The notes beneath the pieces are model-generated. The model was not told where the DNA came from and made no database searches. It was given only the letters and a program-made list of their open reading frames with translations. From the NCBI GenBank assembly GCA_003013855.2, contig PVNU02000853.1, positions 124,001 to 188,000 on the forward strand: DNA of 64,000 nucleotides, read 5' to 3'. Shown here in pieces: positions 8,526-20,533 of this stretch. The position numbers and the translations under genes are program-made. The number at the start of each line of letters is the position of its first letter. The first letter of the stretch is position 1. This stretch comes from Liriodendron chinense (taxonomy: Eukaryota > Streptophyta > Magnoliopsida > Magnoliales > Magnoliaceae).

Positions 8526-10767
8526 TCAGGGTTGGTCATCCTCTTGCGCAGGCTCGCGGCTCTCAGCTTCAGGACCAGCTTCAGGAGCAGGAGCAGCATC
8601 TGTTGCCCCGGTGACTTCGTTCTCAGCAGCAGCCCGTTCTTTAGCTGCAACCTCGAATGCCACTCTGTCGAACTCCTCAACGTTAAAAGTTGGAGCAATT
8701 AGCTGCATAACCCTGACCGCAAAATCGCGACCAGCGATGTACGCATCGTATCGCTCCTCGTCATAAAGTTGAGAAGTACGAAACTCCTGAACTGCGCGAG
8801 GACCCTCATCAGATACCATCTGAACGAGAGCCACTCGCTCTTCCTCCCAGTGGATGGAGTCATCCTTCAGCTGATTAAGTCGCTTCTGGGCCTCCCCGAG
8901 CTGGGTCCGAACCTCCTCGAACTTGGTCCGAGCATCCTTGAGCCATTCTTCAAGCTGGACCTTATCCTTGCGAAAAATCTCCTTCTCCTTCTCGCTCTTA
9001 GTATGAATCTCTTGAAGCTTTGCGAGCTGGAGGTCCACTGACTGAAAGCGCTCAGTCAGGGATTGGATCTTGATCAGGAGAATCTTCTTCTCTTCGTCCA
9101 ACTTGGAGATTTGAACCTCCAAGGCCTTCACCAAGCGGTCCCTCCCTTGGACCTCGACTTCCATCATCTTCTTCTTCTTCTCCGCATCCTCCATGCTGCG
9201 GCGAGCTGCTTCGATGTCACGTCTGACTCGAAGCGTGAGATCCAAGCTCTATATAAAACAAAATACATGTGTGTGAGAAAGGAAGTAAATTAAAGCAATC
9301 CACCTTATCAGAGACGAAAAACACGAATCGTGTAGTTACCTGCAACAATCTCACCCCGATGTCGGTGGAGAGGGTTTCAGGGCTTGGTTCGGGGAGACTC
9401 CCAAAGGAGTTGGGGGAAATTTTGTCAAACATAAACTCGCATATTGGATGCAAGTGTGGAGGAATGACAAAAGTCCCCGAGCCCGAAGCCTGGGCTACGA
9501 CCATCTCCTTGGGCCCCGAGTCGCGAGCACTCGCGACGCCAGGGACGGGCATCAACAACTCGCGAGCAGTAGTAGGCTCGCTTGAAGGCCCCTTTGGAGG
9601 GAGGCCTCCCCCTCTCCGATCACCTTTCGGTGAATTGTCGGCTACCTCGATGATTGGAGGGCGAGGAAGGTCAGCTGGCGGGGGTACGGTGGAGAGAGGG
9701 GTCGCGTTGACCGGAGGGGTCGCGGTCGTACGAGAAGTGCTCGCGACTCCTCCAGAGGCGGTTTGGGGTCCGCGAGCAGGCCCCTCTGCGGGAGTAGGCG
9801 CATTTGAAGGACCCCCCGCAGTTTTCTTTTGCCTCTTCGAGGCAGTGCCCTTCAGCCGGGGAAGTACCCCCAGTGCGCCTCTCTTATCGCCAACATTCGT
9901 CATCTCTTCTCGGAAGGTGAGACCCGCTGCGCAAAGATGACGAAGTTCTAGTGCAGTGTTGACGTGGCGCGCAGCCGCAGGGAGCTTGTAGACTTTGACA
10001 AGTTTTTCGTTGAGCCCTCCTCGCAGATTTGGCTTCACACCAATTGGAATTCCTGCGAGCAAAAAAAAAAAAAAAAGTTCATTAAATCGTCAATACAGCA
10101 AGGCTATTGTTTCCTTTCGGACAAGTAAACAGGCACTTAACCCACCTTCGCCAAAATGGCGATTAACATTATGGCCTTTGGGGTCGGATCCCATCTCGGA
10201 CTCCCAGTTACCGGAGGCATAGAACCACTTCTTTCTCCATCCCGGGCAGTTGGAAGAAGGGTTCCCCAAAATGAAGTTATTCCGGTGCCAGAAGCAGAGG
10301 TAGTACCAACCCTCGCTAGCTGGCGCCTTCTTCAGCTGGAATAACCTCAAAAATTCCTCAGCGGTTAACTCCTCGTTACCCGCCTGCTTCCAAAGGACGA
10401 AAGCACTTAGAAGAACCCGCCAGCCGTTAACTATAAGTTGGCCCGGGGCAATCTTGTAGAGACGGAGGAAGTTTCGAATAAAGGGGTGGAGGGGAAGGCG
10501 TACGCCCACTTTGAAGAAGTATTCATAAACAGCCACACACCCAGGCGGTGGTGCATCGGCTGTCTCCCCTCTCCCAGGCAGTCTGAATAAAACAGAGTCT
10601 GGAACCCTATAAACCTCTCTAAGGTTAGAGAGTCTTTCCTCCGTCAAGATGGAAGAGTAACCGGAGGCAGAATACCTCCCAGCCGGTACTCTGGCGTTAT
10701 TGGATTCAGAGGAGTCAGGGGTTTCATCTCCCAGAGGAACAATCTCTTCGTCAGAGATTTCCGCCAT
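8526..10767 (-). CDS. Element I antisense gene: PF04195-like plus coiled-coil protein, 3 exons
   Basis: Antisense to gag-pol. Exons by my reading: 10767-10146, 10052-9340 and 9248-8526, joined by GT-AG introns of 93 and 91 bp with phases 1 and 0, giving about 685 codons without a stop. Exon 1 matches the domain known as 'putative gypsy type transposon' (PF04195): RLPLHPFIRNFLRLYKIAPG and GWYYLCFWHRNNF are visible. Exon 2 holds KPNLRGGLNEKLVKVYK, a basic patch and a long Pro/Ser/Ala-rich linker. Exon 3 is a long heptad-type coiled coil rich in Glu, Lys and Leu. Function is unknown; such additional ORFs are known from Tat elements. A TATA-like site lies at 10921-10930 upstream. This copy appears intact, unlike those in Elements II and III. 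Confidence 0.8.
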
Positions 10768-11187
10768 TATAAAAAGGGGATGGAAGATGAAATGAATGAG
10801 AGAAAAGAAAGAAGGGTACCTCCGTAAAGAGGTTTTTCACTCCAGAATAGAGAAGGAAGAAGAAGAAGAAAACTCTGCAGCAATGGAATTCGGAAATGAA
10901 GGAATTTCTCTAAGTCTGATATTTATACGCAATCATTCCGCTTGATTTGCTGGACACGCGGCAGATTCTCATCCGGCACGTCAGACGAACGGACGCCAGC
11001 ATTAAATACGGAAACACGTGGCACCTGACGCTTCATCTCTGGCGGCAGAGAAAGCTGCGCAAAAGCTGGTCATCATAAATGCGGAAGCACGATAAGTGAT
11101 TCATGCGCGATTGTCTCCCAGAACCCAGCTGTCAACACTAGCAAACCCTTGGCATAGTTCTTCAATACCAAGGGTTTGGGGGGCTTC
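10768..11187 (-). promoter_or_regulatory. Putative promoter of the Element I antisense gene
   Basis: This lies between the antisense ATG and the 3' LTR. On the - strand CGGAATGATTGC is followed by GTATAAAT (forward 10921-10940), about 155 bp upstream of the ATG. A CACGTGG G-box/ABRE core lies at about 11015-11022. The same two elements recur in the equivalent place of Element III. Activity is inferred, not shown. Confidence 0.55.
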
Positions 11188-12071
11188 TGTTGTAGGCTAA
11201 TACAATCTGACAAGAAGTGAAGGATCGTGACCATATGAATGCGAGAAGTCCAGGTCGTACTCGCGAAAAGGGATCGCGTCTCCTGGATGCGAGCAGCTCG
11301 GCTCGTGCTCCTCAGAAGGGGTCGCGCATCCCTGATGCGAGCAGCTCGGCTCGTGCTCCTCAGAAGGGGTCGCGCATCCCTGATGCGAGCAGTTCGGCTC
11401 GTGCTCTTCAGAAGAGGTCGCATCTATAGGGTGCGAGCAGCTCTGCTCGGGCTCGTCAGGAGGGGTCGCAGTTCACGGAAGCGAGCACCCCTGACACGAG
11501 CAGCTCCCGACATCAGAGTAGTCCTGAGTCTTTTGGTTCGGATGGTCTTCTTCCTTTCGGCGTCTCCTTCCTTTTCGGTAGCTATGACTCCAACTATGAG
11601 CAATCAGCGCTATTACCATGTCGATCAACAGCCTGTATTGGTTGGTCTTTGGGTTTATCTTCTCTGGTGGTTCCGAATCTCAGATTGCTATCAAGAAACG
11701 TGATTGCCGGAAGGAGTTATTAGGATAGATACTATCTTTGAGGATAAGGATCTTGTCCTCCGAAATCAGCGAGATTTCAGTATCGTACGCGATATCATCG
11801 GGATTTCGATATCTTATGTAACAAAATTGGCTAGCCTCAGATCTATATAAGGGAGTGACTCCATGAGGAGAAAGGTACGCACACTTCATTCAATCTTGGT
11901 TCCGTTTTGCTTGGCTTCTCTTCTTATTGTGGCCTAACTTAAGCATCGGAGGGCTAACGGCTGAGCCCCAGCCACCCTTATTTGCTGTCTTGCTTCAGGT
12001 CTGGTGGCGAAATCCCTGATGGAGTGAAGGAGCAAAGCCGGAGGATCTCGTTACAGAATCTGACATTAACA
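11188..12071 (+). repeat. 3' LTR of Element I
   Basis: This 884-bp copy is almost identical to 1501-2384 and is preceded by a G-rich polypurine-like tract (TTTGGGGGGCTTC) at about 11175-11187. TATA box at about 11843. The GTATACC-containing old element resumes directly after the target duplication. Confidence 0.95.
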
Positions 12072-12330
12072 ATCGTATACCTGTAGTGATCGGATTCGCA
12101 TGTCTCGTGCCAACTGTAACCCAATGATGAGGGCCTGATACTCTGCTTCGTTGTTTGTGCACGACGGCACTATTGTGAATGAGTAGGGCAACAAGTCGCC
12201 TTGAGGACTGATGAAGATCACACCGGCCCCGATCCTACAGTTCTGGAAGCTCCGTCGAAATACATCCGCCACTGCTTCGTGACCCGTACCATCATGGCCT
12301 GGTCGTCAGGCAGATCACATTCCATTTCCA
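12072..12330 (-). pseudogene. Other half of the old gypsy pol fragment (RNase H)
   Basis: On the - strand this encodes the start of a second, archaeal-type RNase H domain (CTNNEAEYQALIIGL is visible), ending at the 5-bp duplication next to Element I. The frame resumes at position 1500 on the other side of that element. A frameshift lies near 12270, because the MYFDGAS-like start of the domain is in a different frame. At about 12331 the similarity ends and host sequence paralogous to the upstream regions of the other GLR genes begins. Confidence 0.8.
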
Positions 12331-12510
12331 TGTTAGGATCTTCAAATATTCCTGAAGATTTTCAAGTAAGCCCCCCATCAACTTTCTATCTCATCATGGC
12401 AACACTGTGGATCACCCAACCATGGCTACATGGGGATGCGCGTGAGTGCCTTCAAACGCTACATTTGCTAATTAATGAGCAGGACCCTATAGTTCCCCCA
12501 GTGAATATCA

Positions 12511-12721
12511 GCAGAGGGGCGTTCTCGTAATCTCATGGAAGTGGAATTTTTTTGCAAAGTGTGGAACCATTAAAAAATCTTTGACATTTGAGGCTTTTAC
12601 CAGAAGTTTGAATTGATCAATATTAAGCATTGCATTTGGCCTATATAAGCTTTTTGGCCGGGAAAGAATTAAAAAAAAAAAAATCAAAGAAGAACTACAA
12701 AAAGAATCTCCCCCTGAAGAA
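12511..12721 (+). promoter_or_regulatory. Proximal promoter and 5' UTR of GLR-a
   Basis: This block is shared by all three GLR copies: GGGGC(A/G)TTCTCGTAATCTCAT near 12516, TTTGACATTTGAGGCTTTT at 12580-12598 (contains a TTGAC W-box core) and TATA box CTATATAAG at 12641-12649, about 73 bp before the ATG. The conservation supports a real promoter; the transcription start is not known. The stretch 12331-12510 is host flank similar to 28425-28530 and 52806-52960. Confidence 0.65.
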
Positions 12722-13012
12722 ATGCCTCATGCTCTTCCTCCCCTCCATCTCCTCCTATTGCTTGGAGCAATATTGGGAGGGTGGGCCACAACAACAAGTG
12801 CAAAGACTCTTAGAATTGGCGTTCCGGCAAAATCTCCATACCCTCAGTATGTGGCCGTAAAATGCAACTGGACTTCTAACGAAACATGTTTCAGAGGCCA
12901 TGCTGTCGACGTCTTCCGGTTAGTCTGGAAGAATCTATACAACAATTCTGACTGCGAGTTCATTCCTTACGATGGCCACTATGACACTTTGATCGAACGA
13001 GTTTATTCCAAG

Positions 13013-14265
13013 GTCGGTTCATTTAACTAGTCTCAGCAACTACCCCTTATTTTACCAGAAATGATCACATGCAAGGGCTGCATCATATGCCCTTTTGCCA
13101 CCAATGGATAACATACATAGAACATCAATCAAAAGCTGATGGAATTACTAAATGTATATAGTGATGCAGCCCCACCCAATTAGTTGATCGGCCTGATTTA
13201 CATGGCAGGTGATTATCATGGTATAGTGCACGTTTTACAGATGGGCTATTTTACATGTGACCCATTGGTTCCAGGAAAGAAATGGCTATGTCATAACTTA
13301 TATACGCCGGAGCTGTATCTGAAAATTATTATTGCGTGGGGCTTCGCTAAGGTGCGTCACCCAAAATAGAAGCAACTCTATTTGTGATTTCACCACTGTC
13401 CTGGATTTAAAAATATGTGCTCCGTGTGGATGGAACCATGGTTTCTTTCCATAAGATAATTTCACTTCACCGTAGGTCATGGTGACCACTTTACCTTGCA
13501 ACAGCTGACATCAAATGCCAGTAAGCTTGTCGAGGTTTCTACTATTGTTTACAGTCTGAGTGAGGCGGCTGTCGGGCATTTATAGGAAGGTCCCAGACCT
13601 GAATTGTGAAATGTTCAGGCCAGGTCTATTCAAATCTGAGCTTTTGCTCATTTCTGGCCGGACCCATTTCCTAGCATTGTACATGATTGATCTTTGCTTA
13701 GAGAGATAAGAGTTCCATTAAGCAATTTTCAAGCAAGTGCATGCCATAAAAGCATTAATATATACAACCTATTGGTCTTTGGGAAGAAGAGATGCCCACT
13801 TTCATTTCTTGGGCGACGCTTAGGTGGTTGCCATAAAACCCAAGTTGAAACACACATCCAAATATACTCCGGTAATCAAAGTTCAGGTGATTCAATCACA
13901 ACCGTTGATGCCTTGCAAGAATTTTGAAAAGGAACTCATTCTATGCCTGGTATAGTTCTAATCTAGCATTATTGAGGTATTAAGATGCATTTGGAAGTGC
14001 AGTGAACTGAATTGCCAGCACGGGGCTGTTTAGGTTTCCCACCTTCCACATGTTGCAGTTATGTTTTATCCCACTTGAAAAAGACTTAGATTCGGAGCCT
14101 AAATTTTCAATTTGGTTGCTTCCTTTTCATGAGAGAATTGCAATACAAATAGAGATTGCATCCAAACGCACCCTATTTAGATCAACTAATTAAAAGTCCA
14201 TCAATTTTCTCAATCCAGCTGCTCATGTGTTGTACTGGTTTATTTTGCACTAATGAAGAAGATAC
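13013..14265 (+). other. GLR-a intron 1, host part left of Element II
   Basis: Noncoding intron sequence, similar in patches to intron 1 of GLR-b (29040-30134) and GLR-c (56030-57841), for example TTGATCTT(T)GCTTAGAGAGA and the GCACTAATGAAGAAGATAC just before the insertion. I see no gene in it. Confidence 0.8.
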
Positions 14266-14869
14266 TGTTATGGGCAAAGATCCGACCTGATAAAAAGCGC
14301 TTTCTACCGACCCGACGAGGACGAGCCGACCCATCTCAGGCCCCGGGTACGAGTCGGGTCATGTTAACCCGATGGAAACTGGTCGGCTCGGTCCGATGTA
14401 ATGAAGGTTATCTTAAGCAAGCTGAGCTGTAAAACCGTAATTTTGGGCTCACTCCAAGATATCAGGAGAAAAGATCGACATCCCCAGCTTTTAGGGATAA
14501 GGATCTTCGATTGTTATACGCAGATCCTAAGATCCCGGGAACCCAACTGGCAGTCTGCTAGAATTACGACTCTTCAGAGGGCAAGCAATCTCGCAACCTA
14601 AGTCTATAAATAAGGATATTCTCGCCATTATCAAGGTACGCAAGCTAGTATCGATCTATACTAAAAAATATCCGATTACTCAAGATCACTAACTTAGGCA
14701 TCGGAGGGTCTTTGGCTGGACCCCAGCCACCCCCTTTATCCTCTGTATTCTTTTGCAGGATCTGAGGATTTCGTCATCTCCGTCCTTTCATACCGGAAGC
14801 CTTACTCCATTCAACTATTCAGATCATATATCTACATCTTCGTCTGTTGACCAATTTTTGGCATCAACA
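14266..14869 (+). repeat. 5' LTR of Element II
   Basis: 604 bp. TATA-like TCTATAAATAAGG at 14603-14615; conserved R/U5 motif ACTTAGGCATCGGAGGG from about 14692. The primer-binding site TGGCGCCGTCTGTGGGAA follows from about 14873. Confidence 0.95.
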
Positions 14870-14970
14870 GATTGGCGCCGTCTGTGGGAACCAACGCCTT
14901 CTTCTTTTAAGAAGTCCGTGTTCTCACCCAGTTGTCTAAGACAACCTCTGCACTTTCTTTCTCTTCTGCA

Positions 14971-16330
14971 ATGGCTGGAAAGAGAAAATACAAAGGAAAA
15001 GCTCCTGCGATCGCTGGACCTTCAGACGATCGAATCTATGAGAATGAAGGTTCGTTTTCCGACACCCCCGCCATCTAGTCCGACGGGAATCCTCCTATTC
15101 CTGCTCAGCAGGGGAGACAACAGAGATCTCGCAACCAAGGAGTCAGGTTGTCTCTTCTCAAAGAACAGGTGGGAGGTGTCAACCACAAATTAGGGGGAGT
15201 CGATGGACGACTGGACTATGTGGACCAGAGACTGGATGAAATTAAAGATCTGCTAACCGGTCTGGCCCATCCGACTATGGCGAATAGCAGAGATCGTGAG
15301 GGGCCTCGGCATACCCACTCCCAGCCTCAACAATCCCAGCATTCTCACCAGACTCGGCCGTCACAACGCTCTCAGCAGCCCATCCCGGTCGAAGAAAGCG
15401 ACACCGCCAGCAAATCTACCGAGGCTAGGTCTCGACCAACGACGGACTTGCCCGCCAACGATCTGCGACATCGACTCGAAAGACGAAGAACAGCTCGTCT
15501 CGCGCATGAACGAGCTGATCATGAAGTCAGCAACGGGGCAGACGACGACTTAGGCCCGCTGGAGGCCGAGCTAAGAGAACTGCGGGAACAAATGGGCGAC
15601 ATTCAGAGAGCACAGCGAGGTCGAGCTCCAATCGCAGTGGACGCGCTGGTCGACTCATCTGAGTCACCGTTCACCGACGAAATCCGTGAAGAACCCCTTC
15701 CCAAAGGGTTCAAGGTTCCCCAGTTGAAGCAGTACTCTGGCATAGGAGATCCGGCGGAACACTTAGAGAACTTCAAAGTCCGCATGGATCTCCTCGGAGC
15801 CAACGAACACATCATGTGCAAGGCCTTTCCGTTGTCCTTGACGAGCTCGGCATGGACTTGGTTTCGTAACCTAAAGCCTCGGACAATCAGCTCATTCTCT
15901 CAGCTGAGCCAAGCCTTCGCCACTCAGTTCATCGGGAGCACCGACCCGAGAAAGCATTCAACGCACCTGCGAAAAAGGCACTCAATAAAACCATCGAGCA
16001 AGTATATCTGGCAGAAAAAGGCAGATTCAACTTTGAACGACCTGCGAAAATAAAAATCGACCCCAACAGAAGGTCAAAATCAAGGTATTGTCTGTACCAC
16101 AAAGATCACGGTCACAACACCGTGGATTGCTTCGATTTAAAGCGACAAATAGAGATCCTTATCCAATAAGGGTTTCTGAAAGACTACATCACTCAGCGCC
16201 AGGACGACCGGAGGAACGAAGATCAGTCAGCCGACCCAAACGAAGGACTGAACAACAATCCTGTGGAAGAAATTCACATGATCTTCGGCGGACCGACCAC
16301 TGGAGATTCTGGGAATTCGCGCAAAAATTA
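14971..16330 (+). pseudogene. Element II gag, broken
   Basis: Gag starts at the ATG at 14971. A TAG at 15076-15078 is in frame with the following open stretch, which runs to 16053 and holds the retrotransposon gag domain (about 15690-15960, with TWFRNLKPRTISSFSQLS). Around 15970 a deletion relative to Element I removes the rest of the gag core and shifts the frame. The CX2HX4HX4C zinc knuckle (CLYHKDHGHNTVDC) is still present near 16090-16130 in another frame, followed by more stops before protease. Confidence 0.85.
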
Positions 16331-16331
16331 A

Positions 16332-17747
16332 GTGCGACAAGCAAGAACATCCCAGCCAGAACCCGAACCGTCCGGGTTGTCTGTGAACATCGCCAGCCGA
16401 CCGTCGAAAGTCGCAAAGGTTACATCTCGGGCGATAACGTTCACTGAAGAAGATGCCCGAGGAATCTTGCACCCGCATGACGACTCTCTAGTCGTCTCGA
16501 TGGTAGTGGCAAACAAAAGGCTCCACCGTATGATGATCGATACTGGAAGCTCGTCAGACATTTTGTACGCATCAGCTTTCGAAAGAATGAAGATCGATCG
16601 TTCCCGATTAAAGCCAGTTAAAACAGCATTAACTGGATTCACAGGAGATAGCGTCATGCCGGAAGGAGAAATAACTTTACCGGTCACTGTTGGGGAAGAG
16701 CCTAACCAAAAAATGGTTATGGTTTATTTCCTCGTTGTGAACACCCCTTCTGCTTACAATGCCATTATCGGCCGCCCTATCTTGCGGGCCCTGAAAGCTG
16801 CCGTTTCGATCTATCACCTGACGATGAAGTTCGAAGCTGATGAAGGGGTCGGCGTGGTCAGGGGAGACCAGCAAGAAGCTCGGCGTTGCTACGAACTTTC
16901 TCTGAGAGGAAAAAATAAAAGCACCGTATCAACTGTCTCTCACGCGTCCTCCTTGGACCCAAGAGAAGACGAGCAGAAGCGCGGATCACCAGCAGAGGAG
17001 TTAGTCGACGTTTGCTTGACGGAAGACGATCCGACCAGAGTTATCCAGATCGGGTCACGTTTGACAGACGAGGTACGGAATGGCTTAATAAACTTTTTAA
17101 AAGAGCATGTAGATGTCTTTGCGTGGTCCCATGAAGAAATGCCCGGAATCTCTCCGGAGGTAATGGTCCACCGACTCAATGTCGATCCGACTATGAAACC
17201 GATCCGTCAGAAAAGGCACCCCTTCAACACGGAAAGGTACGCAATAATTGAAGAAGAGGTACAGAAGCTACGCAAGGCAGGATTTGTCCAAGAAATAAGT
17301 TATCCAGATTGGTTGGCGAATGTGGTCCTCGTCAAAAAGCCGAACGAAAAATGGAGGGTCTGTGTGGATTACACCGACTTGAACAAAGCCTGCCCTAAGG
17401 ACAGCTTCCCACTACCACGGATAGATCAGCTCGTCGACGCAACCGCCGGGCATGGGCTTCTCAGCTTTATGGACGCCTTTTCTGGGTATAACCAAATTCA
17501 GATGCACGCTCCTGATCGACAAAAGACCGCATTCATCACGGACCGGGGGCTCTACTGCTACAAAGTTATGCCTTTCGGACTCAAAAATGCCGGGGCAACC
17601 TACCAAAGACTGGTAAACAAGATGTTTGCAGATCAACTAGGCAAAACTATGGAGGTATATGTCGACGACATGCTCGTCAAAAGCAAGCGCTCAGAAGATC
17701 ACGTCGGCGATCTACGCGCCACATTCGAAATACTAAGTATCGTATGA
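16332..17747 (+). pseudogene. Element II pol part 1: protease and reverse transcriptase N-terminal part
   Basis: Aspartic protease with MMIDTGSSSDILY near 16530, then reverse transcriptase with VCVDYTDLNKACPKDSF near 17360 and YVDDMLVKS near 17660. The frame is lost near 17735 by a small deletion relative to Element I, and the polyprotein continues in another frame from 17744. Catalytic residues of both domains are intact. Confidence 0.9.
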
Positions 17748-20227
17748 AGCTCAACCCTAGCAAATGCGCTTTTGGAGTGGGCTCAGGAAAATTCCTTGGC
17801 TTCATGGTAAATCAGCAAGGAATTGAAGCCAATCCAGAAAAAATCCAGGCCCTCCTCGATATGAGCTCGCCTCGCACAATAAAAGATGTTCAGCGGCTCA
17901 CGGGAAGGATTGCAGCACTCAACAGGTTCGTCTTAAGGGCTACTGACCGATGTCTTCCCTTCTTCAAACAGTTGCGCAAATGCAAAGAAATGACATGGAC
18001 TCCCGAATGCGAGCAAGCTTTTGTGGAGCTGAAAGCTTACCTCGGCTCCCCACCGCTGTTGTCCAAACCAGTGCATAAAGAAGAATTGCTCTTATACTTA
18101 GCAGTTTCAGCAGCGGCGGTCAGCTCGGCTCTAGTCCGGAACGATGAAGGGATACAAAGGCCTGTTTATTACACTAGCAAGGCCTTGATTGACTCGGAAA
18201 CACGATACCCTCAAATCGAAAAACTCGCCCTGGCTTTAATTACCTCGGCTCGCAAGTTGAGGCCATATTTCCAAGCGCATCCGATAGCCGTATTAACCGA
18301 TCAGCCATTACGGCAAGTGCTGCAAAATCCCGAAACATCAGGTCGTCTCGTCAAATGGGCTGTCGAGTTGGGCGAATTCGATATACGATACCGACCTCGT
18401 ACAGCAATCAAAGGACAAGCTATAGCAGACTTCATCATCGAATTAACCGAGCCACACGAGGTTGAGTGCGATCGTGAACTTATCAAGCATCCGGAGGTAA
18501 CACATATCACACCTTCTTGGACATTGCACGTCGACGGCTCTTCCAATTCACAAGGCAGTGGAGCTGGTCTCGTTCTATCCTCACCCGATGGGATCAAAAT
18601 TCAGTACGCACTTCGATTCGGGTTTCGAGCTTCAAATAATGAAGCGGAATATGAAGCCCTCCTAGCCGGTCTCCGCCTCGCCTCGGAAATAGGAATACGA
18701 TCTGTAAAAGTATTCAACGACTCGCAACTTGTGGTCGGGCAGGTGACTGCAGAATATCAGGCGAAGGGAGGAAGAATGGCTGCATATCTAAGCAAAGCTC
18801 AGCAGCTACTGTTACGATTCGACCATTATGAAATCATCCAAATCTCACGAGATGGGAACACAAACGCAGATGCTCTCGCAAAACTTGCATCATCAGCAGA
18901 CGATGAACTCGGCAGAATGATACCTATCGAGCTCCTCCCTCAGCGCAGCATATCGTCAAATGGACTCGCGGAAGTTTTTCCGATATCGAAGAATCCAGAT
19001 TGGAGAGATCCTATCATTCGATTTTTACGATCGGGCGAGTTACCTGACGACCAGAAAGAAGCTCGGCGCATCCGCTATAGGTCAGCTCGGTATACACTGA
19101 TAGAGGGTGTCCTCTATAAGAAAGGTATCTCCAGCCCGTGTCTGCGTTGTTTAGGTCCTGAGGAGGCTGATTACGTATTACGTGAAATCCACTACGGATG
19201 TTGCGGGAACCATTCCGGGGCACGAGCACTTGCACAGAAATCAATCCGACAAGGATATTATTGGCCCACCATCCAGCAAGACGCCCGAGAAACCGTCAAA
19301 AGATGCGATAAGTGTCAACGATTTGCCCCGATACCTCACTTGCCGCCTGAAGAGCTCACACCCATGGCTGGACCTTGGCCATTTGCTCAGTGGGGGGTCG
19401 ACATCATCGGCCCACTCCCGACCGGGAAAGGACAAGTTAAATATGCAATTGTCGCAGTTGATTACTTTACAAAATGGGCTGAAGTAGAACCACTGGCTAC
19501 CATCACAGAAAAGAAGACTACGGACTTCATTTGGAGAGCGATTGTGTGTCGCTTTGGGATCCCGAACACCATAATCACTGATAACGGGCGACAGTTCGAC
19601 AATCAAGGATTTCGTACATTTTGCACCAGATTGGGCATTAAAAACGTATATTCATCTCCTCACCACCCTCAAGCCAATGGTCAGGTCGAAGCAGTCAACA
19701 AAATTATCAAGAACCATCTCAAAACAAAACTCGGAGAAAAAAAGGGGGCGTGGGCGGAAGAACTCCCCAAAGTTCTATGGGCCTACCGAACCACGGCTCG
19801 GTCGACTACTGGGGAAACCCCCTTTTTCCTGGTATTTGGAGCCGAGGCCGTTGTGCCGGTGGAAATTGGAATGCCCACGAGCAGAACAAGCCATCATAGA
19901 CCCGACCAAAATGAAGATCAGTTGCGAATAAGCTTAGACCTACTTGAAGAAGCAAGAGAAGCTTCTCAAGTACGTATAGCAGCATATCAGCAAAGGGTCC
20001 GACGGTACTACAACTCTAAAGTGCGGGAAAGACGATTTCGAGCTGGTGACCTCGTCCTTAAAAAGGTACATATAAACGACAAGGTCGCTGTTTTCGGCCC
20101 TAATTGGGAAGGACCATATAAGGTCATTAGCTCACGTCGTCTTGGCACTTATCGGCTCGAAAACATGGAGGGAAAACCACTTCCTCATCCATGGAACGCC
20201 GAACATCTCAAAATCTATTATCCATGA
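17744..20227 (+). pseudogene. Element II pol part 2: RT end, two RNase H domains, integrase
   Basis: 827 codons open. It starts with MKLNPSKCAFG, the reverse transcriptase thumb side, then RNase H (about 18080), a second archaeal-type RNase H from LHVDGSS (about 18525) and integrase. The integrase zinc-binding residues are complete (EIHYGCCGNH, then KRCDKCQR), and all three acidic positions are present (WGVDIIGP near 19393, ITDNGRQF near 19574, GQVEAVNK near 19680). It ends HPWNAEHLKIYYP. This part alone looks undamaged; the frameshift before it disconnects it from gag and protease. Confidence 0.9.
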
Positions 20228-20533
20228 ACGGTGAATTGTGCTCAGCACAAAATATGTTTTTTGGAACAATTATTTGAATAAAATTCTTTCCTAGGAGTTG
20301 TTCTACGACGATCTGTCAATACAACTTAATGTCAGTATAGTACATTTAACTTTACTGACAGGTGGGCATATAGACGGCCGACCTGGCTAGCCAGCCCCAG
20401 ATCGCTTCAACCATGCAAACTCACTACATTAACGACAACAAAAGTAAAATTTGCAACAGGATTAGCAAAATTTGCCTCAAAGGGCTTGTATTCAAAACTT
20501 TGTTGCGTACATCTAAAAAAAAAATGATACAAT
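20228..20533 (+). other. Element II spacer between pol and the antisense gene
   Basis: Noncoding. Contains GAATAAAATTC soon after the pol stop and a short palindromic GGCCGACCTGGCTAGCCAG region near 20380. No repeat array like those of Elements I and III. Confidence 0.6.

Larger units (their letters stand above)
1501..12071 (+). mobile_element. Element I: Tat-type Ty3/gypsy LTR retrotransposon
   Basis: This is a complete insertion with 884-bp LTRs at 1501-2384 and 11188-12071, TG...CA ends and a 5-bp target duplication ATCGT at 1496-1500 and 12072-12076. By eye the LTRs differ at only about three positions, so the insertion is recent. Order inside: primer-binding site, gag, protease, reverse transcriptase, RNase H, second RNase H, integrase, a repeat-rich spacer, then a spliced gene on the opposite strand. 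The second RNase H and the antisense gene are typical of the Tat lineage of plant gypsy elements. The element looks non-autonomous: gag has a frameshift, integrase has lost about 50 residues, and a conserved integrase glycine is changed. Confidence 0.95.

Noticed and set aside
12722..13030. GLR exon 1 as an independent small secreted protein gene
   Set aside because: The codons match the start of the GLR ligand-binding domain, and a downstream exon with matching phase follows in all three copies.
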